Shown: positions 17,166 through 25,899, numbered from the stretch's first letter. The stretch: 47,322 nt of DNA from Acidobacteriota bacterium (GCA_016195985.1 JACPYP010000027.1:1-47322), one strand, 5' to 3'. The notes: a model not told the origin generated them from the letters alone. Made by a program: numbers and translations.

Positions 17166-18152
17166 ATGGATTGGATTGCCCTCAAACACGCGCTGTTGTC
17201 CCACCTTCCAGTGGCTGTGGGGCTGTTGCTGCCTTGGCCCCTGTTCGCGGCGCAGCGCCCTGGACGCGGCATCCGTCCCTGGTGGACCGCGGCCCGGTAC
17301 CTGGGCTGGATGGGACTTTTTGGCACCCTTGCGGCCCTGATCAGCGGGTTGGCCTCGGGCCGTCTCATGGGGCTCATTCCGGCCCACCGGCTTCTGCCCG
17401 CGCCCGCCGCAGGCCAGGGGCCCGAGGCGCTTCTGTTCCGGCACGCGGTGCTGGCTGGGTTTTCCTTCGTGGTGGGCCTCGCGGCCACCTGGGCCATGAA
17501 CCGTTCCCGCAAGGATCATCAAAGCCTCGGTTTCCTGGCCCTGCTGTTGGGCCTGGGCTGGTCGGCGCTGCTGCTGATGGCGGGCGACGGCGGCTACCGG
17601 CTTGCCCATGCGCACGCGGCAAAGGCGGTGGAAGCGCCGGCACCGGTGCCGCAGGCCGTCCTTCCCCAGGCCGCAGGGGCCGCCGTAACTCCGGCCACTG
17701 GCGACACCGAGGAAAAGGCGCCGGTTCGGGCCTTGGACTATGCGGCGCTGGAATCCATCCACGCCGAGCCCGTGAAGTCCCCGGCCCACGGCGGCCGCTG
17801 GATCCGCGCCTGGGCCAGCCCGGAGGCCGCGGCGGCCTACCGGGCGGGCCAGCCGCTCCCCGAGGGTGCCCTGGTGGTGCTCAGCTCCATGGAGGACCGC
17901 TACGGCCGCCCCGGCTCCGAGACCGGCCCCCTCTACGCCCTGGAGATGAAGTCTGGGGGCCCTTCGCTGACCTTCTACTGGGCCCGCGTTCCCATGGAGC
18001 AGCGGGGAGCCTTCGGCGGCGAAGCCAGGGCCTACTGGCGCGGGAAGGATGCCCACCTGGATAGCTGCCGCAGCTGCCACGCCACTGGCATGGCCGACCC
18101 CGCCGCGCGAAGCCGCTGGCGCCTCAAACGGATCATCCCGGCGGAAGGATAG
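17166..18152 (+). CDS. Membrane-anchored cytochrome P460-like haem protein
   Basis: 328 residues from ATG 17166, with AAGGGA upstream. The N-terminal ~145 residues carry about four hydrophobic helices (from [14 protein letters not shown]), resembling the DUF2231 membrane module. An Ala/Pro linker follows, then a C-terminal soluble domain with a single c-type haem motif CRSCH (Cys301, Cys304, His305). The preceding W...[12 protein letters not shown] and [12 protein letters not shown] residues fit the cytochrome P460/cytochrome c' beta style of small haem enzymes acting on nitrogen compounds or NO. The domain should face the periplasm. Function beyond haem binding is inference. Confidence 0.75.
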   Translation: MDWIALKHALLSHLPVAVGLLLPWPLFAAQRPGRGIRPWWTAARYLGWMGLFGTLAALISGLASGRLMGLIPAHRLLPAPAAGQGPEALLFRHAVLAGFSFVVGLAATWAMNRSRKDHQSLGFLALLLGLGWSALLLMAGDGGYRLAHAHAAKAVEAPAPVPQAVLPQAAGAAVTPATGDTEEKAPVRALDYAALESIHAEPVKSPAHGGRWIRAWASPEAAAAYRAGQPLPEGALVVLSSMEDRYGRPGSETGPLYALEMKSGGPSLTFYWARVPMEQRGAFGGEARAYWRGKDAHLDSCRSCHATGMADPAARSRWRLKRIIPAEG

Positions 18153-18463
18153 GCCACGGTCCTGGCGTCGCCACAGGGGCACATGGGATGGGGATTTGGA
18201 CGGGATGCGCTTGCGCTTCTTGAATCCGTGTAAATCCGTGCAATCCGTGGTTCTCATGGCTTTTCAAAAACGGGTTGGCCACGGATGACACGGATTTACA
18301 CGGATTCACACGGATTTGAAAAGAGGTGTGCCTGGCCTCCTACATCGGATTGGGCAGGTTCTCAAGGCGTGGATAACCGGAACCACGCGAAGGCGAGGCG
18401 CATGCTGAATCCGTGTAATCCGTGGCGCGGCTTGCCTTCATCGGCCTTGGCGGCCCTGGGGGC
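18153..18463. other. Convergent intergenic region without a gene
   Basis: 311 bases between the P460-like stop and the ftsK stop. It holds the 88-base inverted repeat at 18221-18308, a third partial unit at 18406-18425 and otherwise no credible coding frame, tRNA or T-rich terminator. The composition is less GC-rich than the flanking genes. Confidence 0.8.
18221..18308. repeat. Long inverted repeat of the ACACGGAT family (copy D)
   Basis: Arms at 18221-18250 and 18279-18308 match 28 of 30 bases in inverted orientation around a 28-base loop. The arms are built of short direct units (ATCCGTG and its complement CACGGAT). Bases 18245-18297 also resemble 39380-39431 in the other repeat region. 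It lies between the convergent P460-like and ftsK genes. A further unit TGAATCCGTGTAATCCGTGG is at 18406-18425. Confidence 0.85.
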
Positions 18464-21058
18464 CTAGTCTGGTTCGGCCAGCACTTCCCGCGGTTTTCCT
18501 GCGCCGCGGTCGGGACCGACGATGCCTTCGTCCTCCATGCGGTCGATGAGCCTCGCGGCGCGGCCGTAGCCCAGGTTCAGCTTGCGCTGCAGCAGGCTGG
18601 TGCTGGCCTTGCGCTCGCGCTTCACCACGGCCAGGGCGCGCTGGTAGATGTCGTCGGCGCCATCCGTTTCCGCGGTGTCGAAGAGGGCGGTTTCTTCTTC
18701 CGTCTCCATGGCGCTGACCAAGGACTGGTTGTAGTCGGGCCGGCCCCGCTCCCGCAGCCAGGTGACCAGGCGCAGGGTTTCCTCCTCGCTGAGGAAGGGG
18801 GCGTGGATGCGCTTGGGATGGCTGGCTCCGTTGGGCAGGAAGAGGGCGTCGCCCGCGCCCAGCAGCTGCTCGCCGCCGCCGGAATCGAGAATGGTGCGGC
18901 TGTCGATCTTGGTGCGCACCCGGTAGCTGAGGCGGCTGGGGAGGTTGGCCTTGATGACGCCGGTGACCACGTCAACACTGGGGCGCTGGGTGGCCAGGAT
19001 GAGGTGGATGCCCACGGCGCGGGCCTTCTGCGCGATGCGGGCGATGCTGTCCTCCACCTCGCTGCGGGCCACCATCATGAGATCCGCCAGCTCGTCGATG
19101 ACCACCAGCACGTAGGGCAAGTGTTCGAGGACGGAGGGCCGGTCGGGCCAGCGGGGGTTGGGTGTGCGGTCCGTGAGGTCGATGCACCCCCCGGCATCGG
19201 CCACCTTGGTGTTGAAGCCCTTGAGGTCGCGCACGCTCAGCAGGGCCAGGCGCCGGTAGCGGTCCTCCATCTGGGCTACCACCCACTTGAGGACCCGGCC
19301 CGCCTCCTTCATGTCCGTGACCACCGGGGCCCAGAGGTGCGGGATGTCCTCGTAGACGCCCAGTTCCACCATTTTGGGATCCACCAGGATGAGCTTGACC
19401 TCATTGGGCAGGGCCCGCACCAGGCAGGAGCAGATCATGGCGTTCACGCCCACGCTCTTGCCGCTGCCCGTGCTGCCGCCGATGAGCAGGTGGGGCATCT
19501 TGTTGAGATCCGCCACCACGGGCCGGCCCGCGATGTCCTTGCCCAGGGCCAGGTGCAACAGGCCCCCGGCGTCGCGGAAACTGGGGCTGTCGATGACTTC
19601 GCGGAAGGTGATGATCTCGCGCTTGGGATTGGGCACCTCGATGCCCACCAGGTTCTTCCCGGGGATCCGGTCCATGCGCACGGCCTCGGCCTGGAGGGCC
19701 AGGGCCAGGTCCTCCTCCATGCCCAGAATGCGCGACAGGGGAATGCCCGCATCGGGCTGGAACTCGAAGACCGTGACCACGGGGCCGGGCTGCATGCCGG
19801 TGACGGCGCCCTTGATCTTGAATTCGGACAGTTTCTGTCCAATCAATTCCTTGATGTGCTCCAGCATGCCCATATCTGCCTTGGCGTGCTGGCCCGGGGG
19901 GTCGAAGAGGCGGCGGGGCGGAAGGCTTTCCCGGTCCGTGACGGAGGGTTCGGGCGCGGGCGGGGGAGGCAGGGGCGGCAGGGGCGGCAGGGGCCGGGCC
20001 GGGGTGGGCTCACTGAGGGGCAGCGGCGGCTGGACGATCTCGCGGCCGAAACGGTCCTTGGCCACCTGCGCCCGGGCCACGGTGGGCTTGGGTTTGGGCG
20101 GGGGCGGCGCTTCCGCCAGCAGCTTGGTGCGGAAAGGGGCTGAGGCTTCAGGGGTGGGAACGGGCCCCGTGGCGGGCCCCGCCGCAGGAAGAGCCTGGGC
20201 TTCGATGACCGCGGAGGCGGCATCGAGGTTGATGGAATGGATGGGCGGAAGCAGATCCTCGGTGCGGATGAGGGGTTGCCTGCGCTTGGCCTCGGCGGTT
20301 TCCAGCTCGGCCTTCAGCAGTGCCTCGCGCTGGTCCTCAAGGGCCTGCTGGCGCTGGGCCACGGCCTGAAGGGCCGCCACGTCGTTGGCGTCGATGTCCG
20401 CCTGCTGCGGGTTCCGCCCGCGCAGGAAGGGCCGCTTCACCATGCTGAGAAAGCCCTGGAAGCCCTTGGAAGGCATGGGTTTCACCCAGGGCCAGGCCTT
20501 TTCGCCCAGCCAGCGGTGGAGCAGGCGGCCCGCCGCGCGGGTGAGGGCTGGCGCCAGCACCAGGGCGCAGGTGATCACGATCAGGCAAAGGAGGAGGGGC
20601 AGGCCCACGGGCCCCAGGATGCGCTTCCCCACGGGCCAGAGGGCGCTGCCCAGCCAGCCGCCCCAGCGGAGTTGAAGGGTGCCGATTTCCGCGGGCCCCA
20701 CCCAGGCCCGGTTGCCGAAGGCGCCCAGGGCGGTCCAGGCCGACAGCGCCAGCCCCGGCCAGGCCAGACGGCCGGGCCAGTGGCGGCCTTCCCGGGGCCA
20801 GGCCTCCCACAGCAGGTAGGGCGGCACGATCCAGGCGCCCAGGCCCACCAGGGTTTGCAGCAGGCCCGCCAAGGCCGCGCCCACGGTGCCGCAGAGGTTC
20901 TGCACGGCGGCGACCGCGGCTCCCTGGGTGAAGGGATGGGGGTCCGGCGGATAGTAGCTGCCCAGGGAGAGCAGCAGCAGCAGGGCCGTGAAACCCAGCA
21001 CGGCCCTCAGCATCCAGCGCCCGATCCCCTGCAATGCGCCTCCCCGCGGTGATCCCAC
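18464..21058 (-). CDS. ftsK: DNA translocase FtsK/SpoIIIE
   Basis: 864 residues, the normal range. It pumps chromosomal DNA through the division septum and activates XerCD recombination. The N-terminal ~190 residues contain about four to five transmembrane helices; a Pro/Ala-rich linker follows (about 230-390). The motor domain carries Walker A GGSTGSGKS around residue 525 and Walker B LVVIDELADLM. The C-terminal winged-helix gamma domain (TSLLQRKLNLGYGRAARLIDRMEDEGIVGP) reads the KOPS orientation sequences. Start at GTG 21058; no better ATG gives the first helix. It is the last gene of a minus-strand run with the deacetylase. Confidence 0.96.
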   Translation of the reverse strand: MGSPRGGALQGIGRWMLRAVLGFTALLLLLSLGSYYPPDPHPFTQGAAVAAVQNLCGTVGAALAGLLQTLVGLGAWIVPPYLLWEAWPREGRHWPGRLAWPGLALSAWTALGAFGNRAWVGPAEIGTLQLRWGGWLGSALWPVGKRILGPVGLPLLLCLIVITCALVLAPALTRAAGRLLHRWLGEKAWPWVKPMPSKGFQGFLSMVKRPFLRGRNPQQADIDANDVAALQAVAQRQQALEDQREALLKAELETAEAKRRQPLIRTEDLLPPIHSINLDAASAVIEAQALPAAGPATGPVPTPEASAPFRTKLLAEAPPPPKPKPTVARAQVAKDRFGREIVQPPLPLSEPTPARPLPPLPPLPPPPAPEPSVTDRESLPPRRLFDPPGQHAKADMGMLEHIKELIGQKLSEFKIKGAVTGMQPGPVVTVFEFQPDAGIPLSRILGMEEDLALALQAEAVRMDRIPGKNLVGIEVPNPKREIITFREVIDSPSFRDAGGLLHLALGKDIAGRPVVADLNKMPHLLIGGSTGSGKSVGVNAMICSCLVRALPNEVKLILVDPKMVELGVYEDIPHLWAPVVTDMKEAGRVLKWVVAQMEDRYRRLALLSVRDLKGFNTKVADAGGCIDLTDRTPNPRWPDRPSVLEHLPYVLVVIDELADLMMVARSEVEDSIARIAQKARAVGIHLILATQRPSVDVVTGVIKANLPSRLSYRVRTKIDSRTILDSGGGEQLLGAGDALFLPNGASHPKRIHAPFLSEEETLRLVTWLRERGRPDYNQSLVSAMETEEETALFDTAETDGADDIYQRALAVVKRERKASTSLLQRKLNLGYGRAARLIDRMEDEGIVGPDRGAGKPREVLAEPD

Positions 21059-21080
21059 AGTGTAGCCGAGGGCCTGTGGA

Positions 21081-22544
21081 TCAGCGGGCCTGCGCGGAGG
21101 AGCCGTTCAGCAGGGACAGGCGCTGATGGGGGTCCCAAGCGGGTTTGCCCAAGTCATGGAGGAAGGAGCCCGCGGAAACAAAGGTCCAGCCTTCCTGCCG
21201 GGCGCGGTCCATGAAGGCGCCCAGGCCGTCGGTGGGGCGGTCCCCCGTGACCCGGGCCGAACCCAGGTGCATGAGCACGATGATGCCGTCGCCGTCCCGG
21301 TTCAGGCGCTGCTGGAGCCGCTGCACGATGGCTTCTCCGCTGCGGTACAGACGGCGCTCCTTGGGCGTGGCCCAGTCCAGCGTGTCGGCGCCCTCGCTCC
21401 AACCCACGTGGCGGTAGCCCAGCTCCTCGGCCCACTTGCGGATTTCCGCGGTGTGCTCGCCGTAGGGGGCGCGCCAGAAAGGATCCATGGGCCGGCCCAG
21501 CAGTTTCACGAGGGCGGCGTCGGCGTCCAGCAGCTCGCGCTGGATGCGCTCCTTCGTCCACTTGGGATCGCGCTTCATGCCCGGCGCGAAATGGGGGTGG
21601 TTCATGGTGTGGTTGCCCAGCTCGTGGCCTTCGGCGGCCATGCGCTTCACCAGGGCGGGAAAGCGGTGGATGAAGGCCCCCGTGAGGAACAGCGTGGTGC
21701 GCACGCCCCGGGCCTTGAGAAGGTCGAGCACCTCCGTGGCGACCTCGGCGCTGGAGCCGCCGTCGAAGCTGAGAAGGATGCGCTTGTGGCCTCCCGGGCC
21801 ACGGGTGAGGTTGAGGCCCTCGCCCATGCCGGGCCAGTGGGCAGGGCCCCGGGGCGGCACCCGGAGCGGCGCCACGAGGGAGGCGGGGGGCGTCCCTGGC
21901 TTGACCGAGGGCGTTTCCAGATCCGGCGTAACCGGAACGAAGACGGCGCTGTGGGTGGGATCCGCGGAGGGAACGGCGCTGGCGCTGGGGATGGACTGGG
22001 AAGGACGCTCGGGGATGGAGGGGACGGGAGCGCTCTTGAACCGGGCCCCGGCCTTGGTCTTCGCCGTCTCCACGGGGGCTTCAGGCTTCGTGAAGAGCCG
22101 TTGCAGCCAGGACTGCCCCGTGGATTTGGCATCAGGGCCTTCGGGGGCCCGCGCCAGTTCGGGCCCCTTGGGGGACTTCCGCTCCGGAAGGGGAGGAACC
22201 GCCCCGCCGCGCTGCCGTGCCACTGTGGAGAAGGTGAAACGGGCCAGTTCCCGCCGGTCCTGGGTGCGCAGCACGGCCACTTCGCCTTCGGGCGGGCGGA
22301 ACAATTCCCAGCGCACGGGGCCCGGCTCGGCGGAGCGCCGCTCCTGGATCGACCGGCCCTCCAGCACCAGTTCGGTGGGTTCATCCACCTCGCCTTCGAT
22401 GACCACCAGGCCGCCGAGGGGATGCCAGGACCAGGCGGCGGCCGGAAGGGAGGCTGTCTGGTCGGCCGCGGCCGGTTCCCGCAGATCTTTGCGTCCACAG
22501 GCCATCACCGTCAACAGCAGCAGCACGGCAGGCCCCAGCCTCAT
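21081..22544 (-). CDS. Polysaccharide deacetylase-like lipoprotein (NodB fold)
   Basis: 487 residues from ATG 22544. The leader ending LLLTVMACG looks like a lipobox with Cys at about residue 17, so it is probably a lipoprotein. Residues ~25-235 are low-complexity and beta-rich; the NodB domain begins at the RILLSFDGG segment. Visible motifs are H-T-M-N-H (zinc ligands), RAPYGEHT and the late LMHLG. Motif 1 is altered: the canonical TFDDG reads SFDGG, losing one of the paired Asp. In this family the first Asp is the catalytic base and the second binds metal, so activity is uncertain. ATGA overlap with the upstream QueD-like gene suggests translational coupling. Confidence 0.85.
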   Translation of the reverse strand: MRLGPAVLLLLTVMACGRKDLREPAAADQTASLPAAAWSWHPLGGLVVIEGEVDEPTELVLEGRSIQERRSAEPGPVRWELFRPPEGEVAVLRTQDRRELARFTFSTVARQRGGAVPPLPERKSPKGPELARAPEGPDAKSTGQSWLQRLFTKPEAPVETAKTKAGARFKSAPVPSIPERPSQSIPSASAVPSADPTHSAVFVPVTPDLETPSVKPGTPPASLVAPLRVPPRGPAHWPGMGEGLNLTRGPGGHKRILLSFDGGSSAEVATEVLDLLKARGVRTTLFLTGAFIHRFPALVKRMAAEGHELGNHTMNHPHFAPGMKRDPKWTKERIQRELLDADAALVKLLGRPMDPFWRAPYGEHTAEIRKWAEELGYRHVGWSEGADTLDWATPKERRLYRSGEAIVQRLQQRLNRDGDGIIVLMHLGSARVTGDRPTDGLGAFMDRARQEGWTFVSAGSFLHDLGKPAWDPHQRLSLLNGSSAQAR

Positions 22545-22891
22545 GTGTCCTCGCCAGTCCGGCACAGGGCCCAGTAGTTGCTTTTTTCGCGGATGCGTAC
22601 CCAGCGGGGCCGCAGGTCGGCCTTCCGCAGGTGGAGGAAGGCCCGCTCCGCGAGGAGCTCGGCGGTGGGGTTGCGTCCCGCCAGGTCGGGCCGGTCATTC
22701 AGAAGGCGGTAATCGATGGCGGCCACCCAGGCGTCCAGTGCTTCTGCGAAGGCCGGTTCGTCGGCTTCGCGGTCCAGTTCGACCGCCGCCTCCACTTCCC
22801 AGTTGTGCCCATGCCGGTCCTCCTGGAAGCCAGGCAGGTCGTGGAAATGATCGGCCACGAAGGCGCGGCGAAGGGAGAGGACGAAGGCCAT
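22541..22891 (-). CDS. 6-pyruvoyl-tetrahydropterin synthase/QueD-like protein lacking catalytic Cys
   Basis: 116 residues, normal for the T-fold PTPS/QueD family. Zinc ligands fit: His15 (F.ADH), His27 and His29 (HGHN). The rest of the active site departs from QueD: the catalytic Cys four residues before the first HGH His is Gln23, and the Asp-His pair reads Asp60-Tyr61. Glu102 is kept. It is a paralogue rather than a standard 6-carboxytetrahydropterin synthase; the reaction is unknown. The gene ends within an ATGA overlap with the deacetylase start and follows the HD hydrolase by 15 bases. Confidence 0.78.
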   Translation of the reverse strand: MAFVLSLRRAFVADHFHDLPGFQEDRHGHNWEVEAAVELDREADEPAFAEALDAWVAAIDYRLLNDRPDLAGRNPTAELLAERAFLHLRKADLRPRWVRIREKSNYWALCRTGEDT

Positions 22892-22906
22892 GGCAGAGTA
22901 TAGCCC

Positions 22907-23605
22907 TCAGCTGCCGGTGGCCCGAGTGGAGAGATCAGGGGGGAGATCGTGGCCCAACTCCGAACGGAGGGCGGCCAGGTAGGCCAGCATGGTGCGCTCG
23001 CGCTCCGCGGCCCGGCGCTGGCCCGAGGCCGTTTTCATGCCTGCGGCCAGCTTGAGGAGCTTCTTCTCGAAGTGATCCAGGCTCCAGGCCTTGTCGTCCA
23101 GCCCACGGTCCTCCGCCCAGGGATCCAAGGGGTGCCAAAGCCCCGCCCCGAAGCTGGCGCCCGTGGCGAAAACCCGCGCCACGCCGATGGCGCCCAGGGC
23201 TTCCAGCCGGTCCGCGTCCTGCACCACCGCGGCCTCCAGGGTGGCCGGTGTGCCCCCGCCGCTCCAGCTGTGGCTTTCCACGGCGGAGGCCACGGCCCCG
23301 GCGCGGCTTTCCAGCCCCGCCGTCTCCCGGCACCACTGGGGCACGAGTTCAGCGGCCATCTGGGCGGTGAGCGGGGATTCGGGATGGTTCTTGGGCCGGT
23401 AGACGAGGTCGTGCAGCAGGGCGGAGGCCACGCAGGTTTCCACATCGGCGCCCTCCTCCCCGGCCAGGCTTTGGGCCAGCCTGGCCGTGCGGAGGATGTG
23501 GCCCAGATCATGGGCTGCATCCCGGGTGAAGGGTTCGGCGGCCAGATGCTCACGCAACCGCGCCAGAAGCGGCTCGAACCAGGGGAAGGGAAGGGCGTGG
23601 GACAT
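22907..23605 (-). CDS. HD-domain phosphohydrolase
   Basis: 232 residues. The HD superfamily metal site is readable as H-x-L-G-H (around residues 32-36), LLHDLVY (His-Asp) and a later QDADRLEALG. This is the arrangement of YedJ-type HD hydrolases that act on nucleotide or other phosphoesters. No membrane segments, so it is cytoplasmic. First gene of the run HD, QueD-like, deacetylase, ftsK. Divergent from dsbD with 81 bases between starts. Substrate unknown. Confidence 0.87.
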   Translation of the reverse strand: MSHALPFPWFEPLLARLREHLAAEPFTRDAAHDLGHILRTARLAQSLAGEEGADVETCVASALLHDLVYRPKNHPESPLTAQMAAELVPQWCRETAGLESRAGAVASAVESHSWSGGGTPATLEAAVVQDADRLEALGAIGVARVFATGASFGAGLWHPLDPWAEDRGLDDKAWSLDHFEKKLLKLAAGMKTASGQRRAAERERTMLAYLAALRSELGHDLPPDLSTRATGS

Positions 23606-23656
23606 GCTTTCAGGCTACCGGTTCCAAGGGGTAGATGCATGTATCGTCATACGAGC

Positions 23657-23662
23657 TAGACT
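23657..23662 (+). promoter_or_regulatory. Candidate -10 box TAGACT for dsbD
   Basis: TAGACT ends 24 bases upstream of the dsbD ATG. It is identical to the hexamer preceding the DedA and FolD genes. No -35 box recognised. Confidence 0.3.
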
Positions 23663-23686
23663 AGAGGATTCCGGCCCGGAGGCCTC

Positions 23687-25444
23687 ATGCGTGTCCTCAA
23701 TTCGTTCCTGCTGAGCCTTGTCCTGGCCGTGGCGGCTTGGGCCCAGCGGGCGGATCCCTCCTTCGATCCAGTGAAGGACGTCTCCCTGCGCTTCGAGAAG
23801 GGCTCGGTGGTGGTGGGCACACCTGCGGGCTCCCACCTGAAGGCGGCATTCATGGAGGTGGCGAAGAAGGAGGGCCCCGGCACCCTGAAGATGGGCAAGC
23901 TGCCGCCGACCACGGCCAAGGATGAAATCGGCGACGGCATCTGGCACGGCCAGGTGCGGGTGCCTGTGAGCGGCGAGGGCCTGGTGGGAACGGTCAGGCT
24001 GCAGGTGACCTACCAGCCCTGCACCGAAGGCGAAGGCGGCGTCTGCTATCCGCCGACAACCCGGACCTTGGAGGTGAAGGCCGCGGACATTCCCGGGACA
24101 AAACCTGCGGTTTTGCCGGTGGAAAAAACGGCTGAGGCGCCTAAGGCCGACACGCAGGCAGCGCCTGCACCTGCGGCCGTCAGTGCCCCGGTGGCTGTGT
24201 CTGGAACGCCCTCTTCCCCCTCTCATCCAGGCCTGATCTGGTCTCTGCTGCTGGTCTTTCTGGCGGGCATGGGCGCTTCGCTCACGCCCTGCGTCTATCC
24301 CATGATCCCCATCACCATGGCCATCGTCGGCGCCAAGGGGGGCGGCAAGGCCCGGGGCTTCGCGCTGTCCGCCGTGCTCGTGCTGGGCATGGCGGTCACC
24401 TACACCACCCTCGGCGTGCTGGCGGCCAAGAGCGGCGCGGCTTTCGGGGCCTTCGCCCAGAAACCGGCCTTCCTCATCCCCGTGTCGCTGCTCTTCGCGG
24501 CCTTCGCGCTCTCCCTCTTCGGGGCCTTTGAAATCGCGCTGCCGCCCAGCCTCGCCATGAAGCTGCAAGGGGATGGCTCCCGCAAGGGCTTCGGCGGGGC
24601 CTTCCTCATGGGTCTGGTGCTGGGTCCTCTGTCGGCGCCCTGTGTGGGGCCCGTCATCGGCGCGGTGCTGGTGGGCATCGCGCAGCAGGGCATCGTCTGG
24701 CTCGGGGGGCTTCAGCTCTTCGTGTTCGCCCTGGGCATGGGCATGCTGTTCCTGGCTGTGGGCACCTTCTCTGCAGGGCTGCCCAAGAGCGGCGAATGGC
24801 TCACCCGGTTCAAGCAGGTCATGGGTCTGGTCGTGCTCGGCTTCGCGGCGTGGAATGTCCGGCTCATCGTGCCCGCCTGGGCCAACTACGCCATGTGGAC
24901 TTTCGTGATGCTGGCCGGTGCGGCGGTCTTGGGGCTCTTCGAGGCGGCCGACGACATGGTGGGCCAGTTCCGGAAGGCCCTCGCTATCCTCATGCTGGTG
25001 ATCGGGGCCCTGCTGTCCATCCGCATGGTGGAGGGTTTCCTTTCGGTGGAGCTGCTGCCCCGCGGGGGCACTGCCGCAGCCGCCAAGGATGAGCACAGCG
25101 GCTGGATGGAACAGGATCTGGAAGGGGCCCTGGCCAAGGCCAAGGCCGGGCGCAAGGTCGTGCTGGTGGACATCTACGCGGAATGGTGCGCCCAGTGCAA
25201 GGAACTGGACGAGAAGACCTGGCCCGAGGCAGGCGTGAAGCAATGGCTGGCCCAGAATGCAGTGGCCATCCGCATCGACACCGACGCCAAACGGAAGGAT
25301 CTGGCGGCGAAGCTGCAGATCCGGAGCTACCCCACCGTCATCCTGCTGGATGGCGAGGGGAAGGAACTGGGGCGGAGCCTGGGCTTCCAGAAACCGGAAA
25401 CCATGCTGGCCTTTCTTCAAGGAAGCGCTGGAGCCGCACGATAG
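23687..25444 (+). CDS. dsbD: Thiol:disulfide interchange protein DsbD
   Basis: 585 residues with the classic three parts. Signal peptide to about Ala19 (WAQ). A periplasmic alpha domain has Cys112 and Cys120 (YQPCTEGEGGVCYPP). A membrane domain of about eight helices carries GASLTPCVYPMIPI and LSAPCVGPVIG with the pair of conserved Cys-Pro motifs. A C-terminal thioredoxin-like domain has WCAQC (Cys501/Cys504). It moves electrons from cytoplasmic thioredoxin to periplasmic proteins. A GGAGG site lies 4 bases before the ATG. The neighbouring TlpA-type thioredoxin across the convergent gap is a plausible client. Confidence 0.96.
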   Translation: MRVLNSFLLSLVLAVAAWAQRADPSFDPVKDVSLRFEKGSVVVGTPAGSHLKAAFMEVAKKEGPGTLKMGKLPPTTAKDEIGDGIWHGQVRVPVSGEGLVGTVRLQVTYQPCTEGEGGVCYPPTTRTLEVKAADIPGTKPAVLPVEKTAEAPKADTQAAPAPAAVSAPVAVSGTPSSPSHPGLIWSLLLVFLAGMGASLTPCVYPMIPITMAIVGAKGGGKARGFALSAVLVLGMAVTYTTLGVLAAKSGAAFGAFAQKPAFLIPVSLLFAAFALSLFGAFEIALPPSLAMKLQGDGSRKGFGGAFLMGLVLGPLSAPCVGPVIGAVLVGIAQQGIVWLGGLQLFVFALGMGMLFLAVGTFSAGLPKSGEWLTRFKQVMGLVVLGFAAWNVRLIVPAWANYAMWTFVMLAGAAVLGLFEAADDMVGQFRKALAILMLVIGALLSIRMVEGFLSVELLPRGGTAAAAKDEHSGWMEQDLEGALAKAKAGRKVVLVDIYAEWCAQCKELDEKTWPEAGVKQWLAQNAVAIRIDTDAKRKDLAAKLQIRSYPTVILLDGEGKELGRSLGFQKPETMLAFLQGSAGAAR

Positions 25445-25494
25445 ATCCTCACTCAGGCCTCCTTCCAGCCTGAACCGGAACGACGGAGTGCCCC

Positions 25495-25881
25495 ATGCTT
25501 CCCATCAAGGTTCCGCCGGAAATCGAGCCTTATTACCGGGCTTGGCAGAGGGAGGATCTGGAAGCTCTCGCCGTCTGTTTCACCGAGGGCATCGAACTGC
25601 GGGCCAACACGCACCCTGCCCCCATCCGGGGCCGGGAGGGGCTCCGGGCCTACCACGCGGACTTGGTTCCCAGCGTCCGGGAGACGCGCATCCTCCGGCA
25701 CCGCTTCGTCTCGATGCCCGGGAGCACGGCCGTATCCACGGAAATGACCATGCGGCTGCCCGAGCGGGGCCCCGGACGCTACCTGGTGACATCCATGATG
25801 GTGTTTGAATTCGATCCCGCGGGTCTCATCTCAAGGCTGCTGGTGTTCGTGGACCGCGAAGGGATCGTGCCCATGGACTGA
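25495..25881 (+). CDS. NTF2-like (SnoaL-type) protein
   Basis: 128 residues. The pattern EPYYRAWQREDLEALAVCFTEGIELRANTHPAPIRGREGLRAYHADLVP is a SnoaL/NTF2-like fold: N-terminal helix, acidic strand and later DREGIV at the C-terminus. These small cone-shaped barrels are often uncharacterised ketosteroid-isomerase relatives. No residue set points to a particular chemistry. It is downstream of dsbD by 50 bases with a GGAG ribosome site and may be co-transcribed. Confidence 0.75.
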   Translation: MLPIKVPPEIEPYYRAWQREDLEALAVCFTEGIELRANTHPAPIRGREGLRAYHADLVPSVRETRILRHRFVSMPGSTAVSTEMTMRLPERGPGRYLVTSMMVFEFDPAGLISRLLVFVDREGIVPMD

Positions 25882-25899
25882 ATCCGCCGGGAGATTCAG
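25878..25899. terminator. Candidate bidirectional hairpin spanning both stop codons
   Basis: CTGAATC at 25878-25884 pairs with GATTCAG at 25893-25899 around an 8-base loop. The plus-strand stop TGA (25879-25881) lies in the left arm and the minus-strand stop TGA (25896-25898) in the right arm. TTTCCC follows on the plus strand. The symmetry fits a shared terminator between convergent genes, though the stem is short. Confidence 0.45.

Noticed and set aside
22541-22891. Canonical QueD for queuosine synthesis
   Set aside because: Catalytic Cys and His are replaced and no queuosine genes are nearby.
23615-25420. 601-codon minus-strand frame opposite dsbD
   Set aside because: His/Gln/Gly-rich shadow; dsbD is unambiguous in the plus frame.
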